A DNA stretch of 46,572 nucleotides from the NCBI GenBank assembly GCA_016098155.1, contig JAAAJB010000261.1, forward strand, positions 1-46,572, given 5' to 3'. Below are positions 1-11,100 of the stretch, one piece after another. The position numbers and the translations under genes are program-made. The first letter of the stretch is position 1; every line of letters begins with the position of its first letter. Source of the stretch: Actinomortierella ambigua (Eukaryota; Mortierellomycota; Mortierellomycetes; Mortierellales; Mortierellaceae). Under the pieces are notes generated by a model. It was given only the letters and a program-made list of their open reading frames with translations. It did not search any database and was not told the origin of the DNA.

Positions 1-1555
1 AAAAAAAAAAAAAAAAAAAAAAGGAATGATAGGAAGCAAGAAGGCAAGGGAGAAAAAAGAAAGAAATAGAACCTACCCGAATACTATCTCGAACTCCTCA
101 CATTTAGATTGGGCAGATATCCTACGGATACGGGCCTCAAAGCCGATCATTTCTTGTTGACTGTGTACCATATCAAGTCTGATACGTTACTAGATTGTAC
201 CCTCAAATAATGTGGTGTGCGCTGACTATAAAAAAACGAATCAACGAGGCTTCTTTAGTCCTTGGCAACTGCCCAACAAACGGGAGAGGGATAAGTGGCT
301 GTAGGAGAAGCTCCTGTTTGAGGTACTCTTACATGTAATTTCTGGTGGTGGTTGAATAATCGGTGATCGCACACCTGCGTATCAACGTATCTAGCTAGCG
401 TCCAACAAAAAATCCAGCTGTTCCTCAACTTTGCAGTCTAAGGAATGAAACTGTCTCCAGCGGACACCACCATTCGACGTACCTTGACGATGAGAAAAGG
501 TCAATATCCATGGAAAACAAGGTCATAGCATTTACAAATAAAAAACAAAATAAAGCAGAGTACACGTTGCCTTCGATACACTTTCGAGATATCGCGAATA
601 GAATCTGCAGATTGCTACCTTCGGTCACGCTGGGTCCGGAGGTTGAGCTTAGTTAAGTAAAATACGCTGAACACGAGTATTACCTCACTCCTCGGGAAGC
701 ACCCTTTGTCCCCGATGTTGCCGAGAGTGTGGAAGTCGACGTCAATGTAAATGGATGCAATACCACCAAGGATATTCTTCGTGATTCGATTCTCTGAAAA
801 CGACCGAGGGGCGTCTTGCTGCCCGGTATCAGGCGATCCCTGTGTACTTTACAAGTCTCGCGTCCCAAAGCAGCAAGACGTCGACGACGGCTCTGGTTGC
901 GGTGGCCGCCTACCGGAAGCGAGAAGAACTGGTTCCTCGTCCTGTCACTGTAATTGCGATCATCCAGGATACTCGGGCATTCTTCTGCTCTTCAGAAATT
1001 GTTCCCACAGTTTGTTCAACAAACAAGCACAATATCACTTTATTACATTTATATTTCAATCTCCAGTCGATTACACTGCACCAATGCTCTCCCAAGAAAC
1101 ATGCCTGGCTCTCCCTCCCACGACACCACAGCATACAAGCCGAATGGATCGACCAAGAACTCATTGAAGTCACCTTCTTACGAGCCAACCACAATCTCCT
1201 AGCTTTTAAGGGGAAGACGAGACTTGGCTCCTCGCCTGCGGCACGGCAGGTATCGCCAGAATTGTCCAGTCCTCTCTTCTTACAAGAGGTTGTCCACGGC
1301 CTCTAGAGTCACGAAGGCACGATTCAAGGGTCTCCTTTGCTTCACATAAAGCAATAGATCGCCCAATTAACTAAAAATACTCGAAGGGTGCCAACCTTGG
1401 ATCGCTGCAAGTCATCTACAAGTATTTAGCTTTCCCATCGACCGAACCTTCTCAATTTTCCAGCCTATTTAGTATGACAGCCCACCACTGGCGTAAGCAT
1501 GTGCAGGCTACATGGCAACGAGGCAGCCTGGATCATTCATTCATTTTGATTCCTA
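1..1555. other. Left-edge region without a confident gene
   Basis: No complete gene is supported here. The window opens with a run of 22 A. On the plus strand, 658-746 and about 785-970 read like protein (described separately as a possible relic) but lie in different frames. The stretch 971-1555 looks non-coding and presumably contains the promoter and leader of the membrane-protein gene at 1556. Confidence 0.4.
658..970 (+). pseudogene. Possible frameshifted coding relic
   Basis: From 658 one plus-strand frame reads a plausible protein segment containing EHEYYLTPREAPFVPDVAES and NTTKDILRDSI. It then hits a stop at about 793-796. The adjacent frame continues with LKTTEGRLAARYQAIPVYF and VAVAAYRKREELVPRPVTV to about 970, then loses coding character. 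A GT donor at 747 could instead end a small exon. I recognise no family. It may be a decayed gene, part of a multi-exon gene, or chance. Confidence 0.2.
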
Positions 1556-2890
1556 ATGCTCGATTCCTCTCCCGCCACATCTGGATTGGTGGACTCGCAT
1601 TCCCAGGCTGAGTTGGAACCGTCTCAAGGCCTTGCCCCACAGAACACTGGTGTGGATGGCGTGCCAACCTCGTTGCAACAGAGCGTCTCTCTCTCTTCTT
1701 CTGCCATCACTCACCTTTTGCCCCACATCAACGGTCCACATGGCGCTCCAGCGCCACCTGCAGCAGGCAGCCCCCACGCTGTGCTTCCTGACTCTGCAGT
1801 CAGCTACCATGATGACCTGAATATCGCGCAAAGGGCAGGTTACGTTCAGAGCTCCTCAGGCCACCTTTCATGTATCCAACCTCTCACATCACAACCTGGT
1901 CCCCAAGCGCTCCTCCATGATCAGGTCTCCAACACCTTCGTCTCTCCACTCGCAACGTCTCAAGCATCTCCTCAGACGTACACTCCACCTACTGTTCCTC
2001 ATCCTTATCCTCAAACGTACACACCGCCTGCTATTCCTCAGTATGCTGCTACTCAGTCCTATCCGCCGACGTATCCCGACTCTGCCTATCGGCCATACCC
2101 GCATACGTACCCCCAGTCAACTCCCGAGCCATATCACCTGTTTTCGCCTACTCAGCCGCTTCCTCAACCAGCAGGCGAGCCAGTGCCTTTGACGACAGAG
2201 ATGTTGCATCTACCTCCCAAGTTTGTCGCAGCAACCCAATCATCATCAAACACGACGTCTCATGTCCAACCGTCAACATCACCACTACCATCATCATCAT
2301 CATCGTCACTATTGCCACCACTTGGACCTGTACCTATGCCTGCTGTCGAGACAGATGCGCCACTCAAGCCCACCCCGCGGCCTCTGTGGAAGCGCCCACT
2401 TTTTTGGTCTATCATTGTCGTGCTGTTGGCGGTAGCGATCGCTGTGGCAGTAGTGTTGACCAACAACGACAACGACAACAACAACAGCAACAACAGTAAC
2501 AACAGCAACAACAGCAACAGCAACAACGATGACGATGACGACCGGGCTGGAGACACGAGCGGAAACTCGTTGAGCAATGCAGGACAGCCTTCTCCATCCG
2601 GTGGTTCCGGTGGTGGTTCTTCTGGACCGCCCCCGAAGTCAACAGGGATCACCCCGACGATGACAACGGGCGCGGGAGCCACGCCTCCGGGATCCATCCC
2701 GACGCATTTGACGTGCCGGATGCAGTGTGCGCAGGACAACGTGTCTTGTGTGCCATCGTGCCGTGGAGAGGCGACGTTCCATGACTGTGTCAATGACTGC
2801 GAGGATAATGAATGCATACATCAATGCAACAGCGTCTGCGTTGAAAAATGTAATGACCTCGTGCTCACTTGTACGTCGTCGTGTAAGTAG
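1556..2890 (+). CDS. Proline-rich single-pass membrane protein with cysteine-rich C-terminus
   Basis: A single-exon frame of 444 residues; an in-frame TGA at 1547 supports the ATG at 1556. There is no signal peptide. Residues about 1-280 are rich in Pro, Ser, Thr and Tyr, with imperfect PQTYTPP repeats at about 140-190. One hydrophobic helix (about 282-303, IIVVLLAVAIAVAVVL) follows basic residues (LWKRP), so by the positive-inside rule the long N-terminus is cytoplasmic and the tail outside. After the helix come an Asn/Asp-rich run, a Gly/Ser/Pro linker and a terminal domain of 12 cysteines spaced mostly as C-x3-C pairs. No family is recognised; a surface sensor or adhesin-like role would be a guess. 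The stop TAG lies inside a perfect GTAAGT donor-like string (2883-2888), so a spliced longer tail is possible, although an AATAAA follows within 10 bases. Confidence 0.65.
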   Translation: MLDSSPATSGLVDSHSQAELEPSQGLAPQNTGVDGVPTSLQQSVSLSSSAITHLLPHINGPHGAPAPPAAGSPHAVLPDSAVSYHDDLNIAQRAGYVQSSSGHLSCIQPLTSQPGPQALLHDQVSNTFVSPLATSQASPQTYTPPTVPHPYPQTYTPPAIPQYAATQSYPPTYPDSAYRPYPHTYPQSTPEPYHLFSPTQPLPQPAGEPVPLTTEMLHLPPKFVAATQSSSNTTSHVQPSTSPLPSSSSSSLLPPLGPVPMPAVETDAPLKPTPRPLWKRPLFWSIIVVLLAVAIAVAVVLTNNDNDNNNSNNSNNSNNSNSNNDDDDDRAGDTSGNSLSNAGQPSPSGGSGGGSSGPPPKSTGITPTMTTGAGATPPGSIPTHLTCRMQCAQDNVSCVPSCRGEATFHDCVNDCEDNECIHQCNSVCVEKCNDLVLTCTSSCK

Positions 2891-2899
2891 ATGTACAAT

Positions 2900-2905
2900 A
2901 ATAAA
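2900..2905 (+). terminator. AATAAA polyadenylation signal
   Basis: AATAAA lies 10 bases after the stop codon of the membrane-protein gene. That is very close but usable, and it supports the gene ending at 2890. Confidence 0.4.
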
Positions 2906-3498
2906 GCAAAAAAAGTTTTGCCGCTCTCCTACCCACCACGCACGAAAGAACAGGTGAAGGTAAAAACTCCATCCTATTGTGCAAGGTTTGGTGGCGAATT
3001 GCTGAGGCTTGGTTGTTCCTGGTGAAGTGTACGTATGGTTATTTCAGAACTGTTCATGGCTGAACACACTCGAGTCGTCTGCAACAAAACCGCGTGTGGC
3101 TGTGTTACAACACGCGGTGGAACCCCCTCCTTGCGAAACTACAAATACCGATAGTGCCCACTTCGCCACCCTGGAGGGAGAGTTATTTTACTGCCAAGGT
3201 CGACCCAAAGACGGCGGATGGGGCAAGAAACGAGGACGGATATATGACTTGGATGGCCCCAAGATAGTATCCAGCAAAAGACGTGTACCCCTGTAAAAGT
3301 CGACTGGAGCATGGACCCCTCCCCTCGTCCGTCAGCGACCTGGCCATGACCCAGCTCACGATTTCCGTCACTTTGTTGTCGATCGAAGATTGGGTACCGA
3401 GACAACATGCTGCTGGTTGGGGACAGTTCGTGCACACCGGAGGAGGACGAGGACGATTCGTATCCAGTGACTTGCAGACCCTTGCACGAAGATAAAAA

Positions 3499-3550
<52 letters not shown>

Positions 3551-4341
3551 CAAAATATCTTTTATGTCATAGTTTGAGGGTGGGAAGAAATGAACAATAC
3601 TTTAAGAGAGTAATGTACTTTATCCAATCACGCAGGGGATACTCACAACATCAAGTGCCTTATTGGAGCGCCCCGATGCCAACGATATCGATCCCAAACT
3701 GATTCTTGTTGAGTGGCCGAGTCACACGACGCACGGCGCCGTGAAAAGGATGAATGTTCATGTGTCTGTGTACTTTTGCATGTACCTGTACACTTGTGCG
3801 CCCTTCGGTCCGGGGAATTGGAATTGGTGTCTGTCAGCCCTCTATCTCTCTCTTGCTCGGTATATTTCTGACAAAGTGAGGGGAGGGAGGTGGTGATATG
3901 GTGATAGAGCATTGTGCAACGGTGTAGGAGCCGGTGGTTAGAAGGTTCTCCGCCGTTTGCGTGCACACGTATTTGGATGTTCGCTGCTAGGCCTGTGTAG
4001 CGATGGTGAAGCAGTGTCAATGCGCTCGCTTGTGGAATGACAGTAATGGTCTACGACACCAGAGATAGGGGTGACACATGTACACATGTTCTTGTAGACT
4101 GTCGTCCTACCACGAAAACGCATGAAATAACCACAATACAAAAGGCATGGAATCCCCTTTTCCGCCTTTCTTTGTCCTTTCTCACCCCTTCGCCCACCTC
4201 GCTCTTCTTCTATTCTTCAACTTTTAGTCTCCTTAGACTCCTATTCTCTTTTGTTTTTCCACTCCTCACTCTCCACTCTTCTCCACTCTTCCTCCTTACT
4301 TCTCTCTTCTCCTCTCAGATCTTCTCACGAAACTTGACGCG
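2906..4341. other. Intergenic region between membrane protein and synthetase
   Basis: No gene is supported. It contains a 9-bp inverted repeat at 3089-3118, a (GA)n microsatellite at 3502-3547, and a CT-rich stretch from about 4160 to 4320 that looks like the leader of the synthetase mRNA. Short open frames on both strands here lack coding character. Confidence 0.5.
3502..3547. repeat. (GA)23 microsatellite
   Basis: An uninterrupted GA dinucleotide run of about 46 bp in the intergenic region. Confidence 0.95.
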
Positions 4342-6751
4342 ATGATGGCAGCACAACACCGTAATGAAGCGATAACACTCGAACATATCAAGGGTCACCT
4401 CGCGCACGACGAACGTGTCAAAGTGGCGGGCGTGGACTTGGACGGCATTCTGCGTGGCAAAGTCATGTCAAAGTCGAAATTCCTCAGCATTGCTGAGGAA
4501 GGCTTTGGCTTCTGCTCAGTCATCTTTGGCTGGGACATGCATGACAAGACCTATCCTGAGGAGCTTAGTGTGTCGAATGCAGCGAATGGTAAATGAACAT
4601 GTCATTCATTGCATCACAACGTTTTTGGCCAACATTGAGTGTCCGCCCTTATCCTTTGGCGGTCACTTTTTTTTTATATTAGGAGGCCCAAGCGGCGAAC
4701 AGCTGGGTCGGGGTTTCGAGCCAGACACAAGCGCTGTTTGGCAGAATGCTCATCCCTCTTCCCTTATGTGATTCTGTGATTAGGCTACCGGGATATTGTG
4801 GCCGTGCCTGATTTATCTACCTTCCGCCGGATCCCATGGGAGAACAACATCCCTTTTTTCCTCCTCTCGTTCCGCAACCCACAGGAGCGCACCCCGCTGG
4901 CAGTCGATCCGCGCAGTCTACTTAAGAAGGTCACCGACGAGCTTGCCGAATATGGCTGGGAGGCCATGTGTGGCGCTGAGTTTGAGTTCTTCAACTTCAA
5001 AGGTATAGTTCATTTGCGAAGCAAGAAAACACCTGCTTGCACAGAGGAAGTATAGAGCCGGTCAGATGCCGATCAATACTCCTTTTTTTTTTTTTTACCC
5101 ACGGGGGCATATGACTTGAGTAGAGAGGGCTGCAACAATCAAGGAGAGAGGTACATGGATAGTAACAAGTACAGCACAAACAACAAACAACTTATGAACA
5201 AACGCACATACACCACACGGATCATATCAAGTTCAGCAGCAGACATACACATGAACACGTCAGTATGAGGCGACGATCAATGGCGCGGGAAGGATGGACG
5301 ATCAGCTGACCCGGTGTCGTTGCCCCTTGTGCTTTGGGATAAATGATGATAAATCTGGAGTGGTGTACTGGCTCCCAGGTTGAGTGATCGCCTGTCTTGT
5401 GTGCCAAGGAACAGTTGAGCAGTAGTGGACAGCCAATGAATGACGTTGTTGATACAAATGGGAGAATTGTGCCGGAGAGAAGGACATGGTAGACTTGTAG
5501 GCGCGAGGGAGAAGGAATTATGTCAGTAGTCATGCAGGAACAAATTTTACAAAGCCTATTTTTTCCTTCCCTCTATGGTAACAGCTACTAACTTCCTTGC
5601 GTCAAATTGTCGTCATCCCCTTTCACAATAGAAACGCCAGAGTCGGCTGCTGCCAAAGGACATGCCAACCTTAAGGCATTGACGCCAGGCATGTTTGGCT
5701 ATTCGCTGCTTCGCCCCACGTTGAACCAAGACTACTTTTTCGATCTCTATGATGAGTGTGCCAAGTTTGGTGTCCACCTTGAGGGCCTGCATACAGAGAC
5801 AGGTACCGAAGCTAACAGAGAAAAAAAAAGCTATGTATTGTACAACATGCAGGCCTTTATATTCCCACCCCTGACGCTAATGTTGTGCCTACTTTTCCCC
5901 CTCCGATCTCAGGTCCCGGCGTTTATGAGGCGGCACTCGCATATGACACGGCAACAAAGATGGCTGACATGGCAAACCTCTTCAAACTCTCTGTCAAGCA
6001 GCTGGGCATGAAGCGGGGCATTATGCCAACTTTCATGGCAAAGCCATATGGCGATCAGCCCGGATGCTCTGGGCATCTCCACTTTTCGATTCGCGATATC
6101 AAAACCAAGGCCAACCTGTTTGCAGCTGGATCGGACGGTGATAGCGAGAAAAGCAGTACATGCGAGGAGTGGGAGTCAAGTGCGCCTGGCACAGAGCACA
6201 TGAGCCAGCTGATGCGATGGTTTGTGGCCGGTCTATTGACGGGTCTTCCGAGCATCATGTGCATCTTGGCCCCCAACATCAATAGCTACAAGCGACTGGT
6301 CGAGAACTACTGGGCACCTGTCACGGTCTCGTGGGGCATTGAGAGCCGTGTTTCTGCCATCCGTATCATTGGTCCCCCGCAATGTCAGGCCAAGGGCACG
6401 CGTCTCGAGATGCGAGTCGGCGGCGCCGATATCAACTCGCACCTGGCCATCGCTGCCTGCTTAGCTTGTGGTCTGTATGGCATCAAGAACAAGCTTGCGA
6501 TGCCTGTCCCACCGACCACGAACGAGGCTGAGGCCTCTGTGACAAACGGCAAGGGCAAGATCACGGCGGAGCGACTGCCCAAGTCACTCAAAGACTCTGC
6601 GCAGGCCATGTTAGCTCCCAATTCGATCGCACGCCAGGTATTGGGCGATGAGTTTGTCGACCACTATGGCGCAACCCGCATGTTTGAATACCGTGCTTGG
6701 GAGATGGCCGTCACCTCGTGGGAGCACGCTCGATACTTTGAGCTTGTTTAA
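4342..6751 (+). CDS. Glutamine-synthetase-family enzyme (class I-like / FluG C-terminal type)
   Basis: Four exons, 4342-4588, 4784-5002, 5632-5802 and 5913-6751, give 491 residues. Splices restore conserved motifs: exon 1 to 2 joins ...NAANG with YRDIV; exon 2 to 3 follows GAEFEFF; exon 3 to 4 creates HTETGPGVYE, the family's GPGQYE-type ATP/metal motif. Later motifs are FMAKPYGDQPGCSGHLHFS (metal-binding His), NSYKRLVENYWAP (substrate/ATP loop) and RLEMRVGGADINSHLA (catalytic Arg region). The family ligates ammonia or an amine to the gamma-carboxyl of glutamate using ATP. This clade is closer to prokaryotic-type GSI-like and FluG-like proteins than to the ~350-residue eukaryotic GSII, so the substrate may be an amine such as a polyamine rather than ammonia. 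There is no amidohydrolase domain as in full-length FluG. Intron 2 is unusually long (629 bp). Two in-frame ATGs (4342, 4345) compete as start. Confidence 0.93.
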
Positions 6752-6890
6752 TAGTCTTAGCCAGCAAGAGTCTGTATTCCAAGACGCAGAATTCCACATA
6801 TCGAAACACAGCACAATAGAGTGAAAGTAGGACTTCAATCAAAATAGCAACGAATATGGTACAACATGACAAGGGGAGGAGGTAAGCTTC

Positions 6891-7911
6891 CTATCGATAG
6901 CGGACCTGAGGCCCTTTCTCGGCGCGCTTTTCCATCTTTTCGCGGCGCTTGGACTTGACGGGCTCGCCACTGCCAGCAGCAGCACCAGAGTTTGCCAGGC
7001 CTGGCATCCCACCAGTACGACCAAGCATGGGCTTGACGGCCAGCTCATACCCCTTCCAGGCGGCGTACAAAGGGATCTAAGAGGGGTTTAAAGAAAAAAA
7101 AGATGTGATCGAGTTTGAGTGGCATGGATTTTTGGCGGGGGGTGCTTCCAACTTGTCATGTGTGATACGGATGATACTGGAGAGGATTCATTACCGCCAA
7201 GTAGAACCACCACATCTTGCCCCAGAAGGCCGAAGTGACGTGGACGAACCAGGTCACGTAGATGATGTCGAACGCGTATCTGATTTTGCAGCGGAGAATG
7301 ATTGAATGAGAGTGATGAGAACCGTTGAACTGTATTTTGGATGACCAATGGGAATTATGGTGGTTAGATCCCAGATTCTCGTTCAACCCCAAAGATTAAT
7401 TGTAAACTTACTGCACAAGGCCTTCCTGTGTGAGATCCATGCCAGCATCGTTCAGTTCTCCCTTAGAGTTGTAGCGGGGCTGGCCGATTTTGTGGATCTG
7501 CGAGTACAGCAGAACAGACAGGCCAGCTGTCAGTAGATATGCAACTGCCAACTTGAAACTGAACGTGCTCCAGTGATACACGATGCGATACAGGATGTAA
7601 AAAGCCTAAGCAGTAAAAGATACAAAGTGAGCATAGAACGCAAGAGTCAGCTGTCTTTCTTAGTGATTTGTTATTTCCTTCAGCCAAGAGCTTCTTGTGC
7701 TCCTCACGATTCGATTTCTCACTCGTCTCTTTGTCACATACGTTGACCCAGATGAAGCCCTTGCGGAGCGACAAGAGCATCTTGCCGTTTTCATGTGCAA
7801 TTTTCTTCTGGGATGAGTTGGCCTGTTGATGCAACAATGTAAAGGTGAAGGAGGTATTATCAGCAAGTTGAGCTGTCTGAATTGTCGTCAACGCACTTTC
7901 ACTACATCCAT
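6891..7911 (-). CDS. SND2: SND2 / TMEM208-like ER membrane targeting protein
   Basis: Five exons on the minus strand, 7897-7911, 7742-7822, 7412-7605, 7195-7279 and 6891-7076, give 186 residues. The first exon is only five codons (MDVVK). All junctions are GT-AG and phases agree. The protein has the family layout: a short polar N-terminus (KKIAHENGK), two close hydrophobic helices (about 30-80, including LAVAYLLTAGLSVLLYSQI), the polar NSKGELNDAGMDLTQEGL segment, a second hydrophobic pair (YAFDIIYVTWFVHVTSAFWG then KMWWFYLAIPLYAAWKG), and a basic tail. TMEM208/Snd2 works in the SRP-independent route that delivers membrane proteins to the ER, and human TMEM208 is of similar size (about 170 residues). 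The gene is convergent with the synthetase (about 140 bp apart) and divergent from RNA14 (about 265 bp). Confidence 0.88.
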
Positions 7912-8176
7912 CGTCCTTGCGTCTGTAGTGGGCAGGTTACCATGACGGAGCTGGAAAGGTCAGAAAGAGAAGAAGAGACGCTCTGTAGCCTCTCGCAAAC
8001 CCACCGCACAGAAGAAGGTCGTTAAGCCAAGCCACCCGACTGGTAGGTGTGGTGACCACTGACCACCCTATTTGGCATGCTCGCATTCTTCCTGCATTGT
8101 TTCCCCACTCACCCTTTTCTCCATCCCCTACCCTCACTACCTCTCCTTTCTATCCTACTTTCACACTTGCAGCTTC

Positions 8177-11100
8177 ATGAACAGCGTCCGCCCGCATAAC
8201 AGCTCGGACGAGGGGACGCCCGTGGGATCGCCTCGCATGATGGATGTCATGCCCTATGGTGATGGATCAGATTCTCCCGCTGCTGACGCAACTCAGCGCA
8301 AGGAGCGGATCGAGTTTCTGGAACAGAAGATCGCGCAGAATAGCTACGATTCCGATGCTTGGCAATCGCTCTTGACAGAAGTGCAGAATGATGGCGAAGT
8401 CGAGAAGGCTCGAGATGTGTTTGAGCGAATGCTGAAGGTGTTTCCTACCTCGGTAAGTGTGCCTCCATTTGTTGCCTTGTCAGCTATGTTTGTTTTCTTA
8501 CTTTCGGACACCCAGAAGATTGTGAATAAAGCCAGCGCAGAACACACAGCAGCACACAAGAAAAAAAACCACCCTTATAAGAGAACAAAAACAGCCCAGT
8601 CCGCTGAATGCCATCACCCCAATGGTCTAGGGGAAGGCGGAAGAAAGCAAAAAAAAAAAAGTGTGAGGAGAGTGAGAGTTGAACAGTCCCAGTTTTCTTG
8701 AGCGTTGTCACTTGCGTCGAAGGTGAACAAGAGGCATCGTGAATCCAATGCTCAGAGGCCTCGCGCACTTGCCGCCCGCGGCTATGTTTTCCAGTTGGCT
8801 CGATCATTTTTTGTTTTGGCCTGGGTTGTGTCTAATGACTGTCATGACAGTTGAAGAGTTTCCCCGCGACATCGACGTTTGAATGCTGACCAGCGCAATA
8901 TATGTCTGTTTCTCTTCCGTTTTTTTTCTCCCCTCACTTGGCAAACGCCCCTTTTTATCCCTTTCTAACACACCATTCCCTGTTCTACCCCTATTTCTTT
9001 TTCTTTTGACCTTGGATCTTGGATTGGATATGCAACACTATGTCGCTTGATAAATAAATGGTTCATGGATACTCCCCCCACAAACCATATCGGTGCATGC
9101 CATGATCCATTCCGTTTCCTTTCCATGTTCCCGACATCATGGAACAATACTGTTTGCCACACGATGACCTATCAATGGGGTTGCGTACTTTTCCCGATTT
9201 TTTGTTGTCTCCTCTCTACACCTGCCCCTTTTCTTGTCTCCTCCTCTTCCCTCCCCCTCCTCCAAAATCTGTTCCTATAGGCAAAAACTTGGATCAACTA
9301 TGCCGAGTTTGAGCTCAAGTTCCAGAATCTGTCCCAGGTCGAAGCCATTTTCCAGCGCTGCTTACGCCACGTGCTGTCTGTGGATCTCTGGAAGCACTAC
9401 CTGAATTACATCCGCCGAGTCAACACGGGCCCAGATGCGCGTAATGTCATCCAAATGGCCTATGAGTTTGTGCTCAATCATGTTGGCCTCGATCGCAATG
9501 CTGGTCCTATTTGGAGCGACTACTTGTTCTTTCTCAAGTCTGGCGTGGTAAGAAAGCTCAATGGAGCGGAAGACTATCATTATGTTTGATGATCGAAATT
9601 TGCTTCTCGACTCTTTATTTTGTTTGGCTGACAGTAATCTTAATTTTTTTTTATCCGTCGTGTATGGAATAGGCTAGCAACACATGGGAAGAGCAGACAA
9701 AGATGGACAAAATGCGACGAACGTTCCAGAGGGCAGTCTGTATCCCTTTGACCAACATTGAGCACATTTGGCGGGACTACGACCAGTTTGAAAACGGACT
9801 CAACAAGCTGACGGCCAAAAAGTTCCTTGGAGAACGGTCACCAGCATACATGACAGCTCGTGTGGCCCTGCGTGAACTCAAGTTTCTCACGGACGGCCTC
9901 AACAAGCACCCCTTCCCGCGGCCGGTCAAGTGGACAGAGCGGGAAATTCACCAGCTGGAGCTCTGGAAGCGATATGTTGCCTGGGAAAAGACCAACCCTT
10001 TGCACTTTGACGACAAGGCACAGCTGACGGCACGTGTCCAGTGGGCGTACAAGCAGGCGTTGATGGCTATGCGATTTTACCCCGAGATCTGGTATGAGGC
10101 AGCCATGTACTTTCACGAGACCAGCGAGGCAGCTGGTGGCAAGGTGGATGAAGCAGTCGCGCTGCTCAAGAATGCATGCGAGATCATGCCGACGAGCTAC
10201 CTGGTACATTTCGCGTATGCCGAGCTGGAAGAGTCACGCAAGAACACTGCTGAGGCACGCGAGGCATACGAGTCCCTGATCAAGAATTTGTCAGAGAAGA
10301 TTGACGAGATGAACAAGAAGGTGGACGAGGATGTGCAAAGGATGACGACCCAGCTGATGGAGGAGCATCAGCAGGAACATGAGGCTGCAGGACAAGCCAA
10401 CAAAAAGATACGCGATGCTGAGGAGGTCAATGGCGAGATGCGTGAGCGCGAGCGTGACGAGTTTAAGAAGCGGACGAAGGAGATTCAAGAGTTTGAGAAG
10501 AATGCGCGCAAGGAGGTGGACAAGGTGGTTCGAGGAGCAGGGCTGGCTTGGATCATGTTCATGCAGTATGTCCGGCGGACAGAGGGCACGAACCAGTGGC
10601 GCAAGGTTTTCGGTCGGGCAAGAAGGTCGAATGGCTGCCCTTACGAGGTCTACGTGGCAGCTGCTCTTCTCGAGTATCACTGCACCAAGGACAGCTCTGT
10701 TGCGGGCAAGGTGTTTGAAATTGGCTACAAGTCTTTTAGTGACGAGCCTCGGTATGTGCTGCACTACCTAGAGTATTTGATCCAGCTTAATGATGACAGC
10801 AACACGCGTGCATTGTTTGAACGAGCCTTGATTGGCATGTCTCCGGACAAAGCACGACCCCTGTGGGAGATGTTTTCAGAGTACGAGAACAAGTTTGGTG
10901 ATCTGACTGCGATCATGAAGGTCGAGAAGCGGCGACGTGAGGTGTATCCCGAAGATTCTGCTATCGAGCGCTTTGCAGAGCGGTATAGCTTCGACCGTCT
11001 CAAGATCATTGACGAGGCTGATCTTGGTGCCAGCAGTAAGTTGATTACGTTATATTTAGGATCGTTCAACGTCATTATCTGTCTGTCTGTCTGTCTGTAT

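Noticed and set aside
1..22. Poly-A run as a retroposon tail
   Set aside because: It lies at the window edge with no adjacent element or target-site duplication visible.
5003..5631. A gene nested in the long synthetase intron (minus-strand 103-residue frame)
   Set aside because: No recognisable motif or codon bias; the splice sites on both sides give a perfect family alignment.
8615..8645. tRNA-like A-box (AATGGTCTAGGGG) in the RNA14 intron
   Set aside because: No matching B-box, T-arm or acceptor stem can be placed nearby on either strand.
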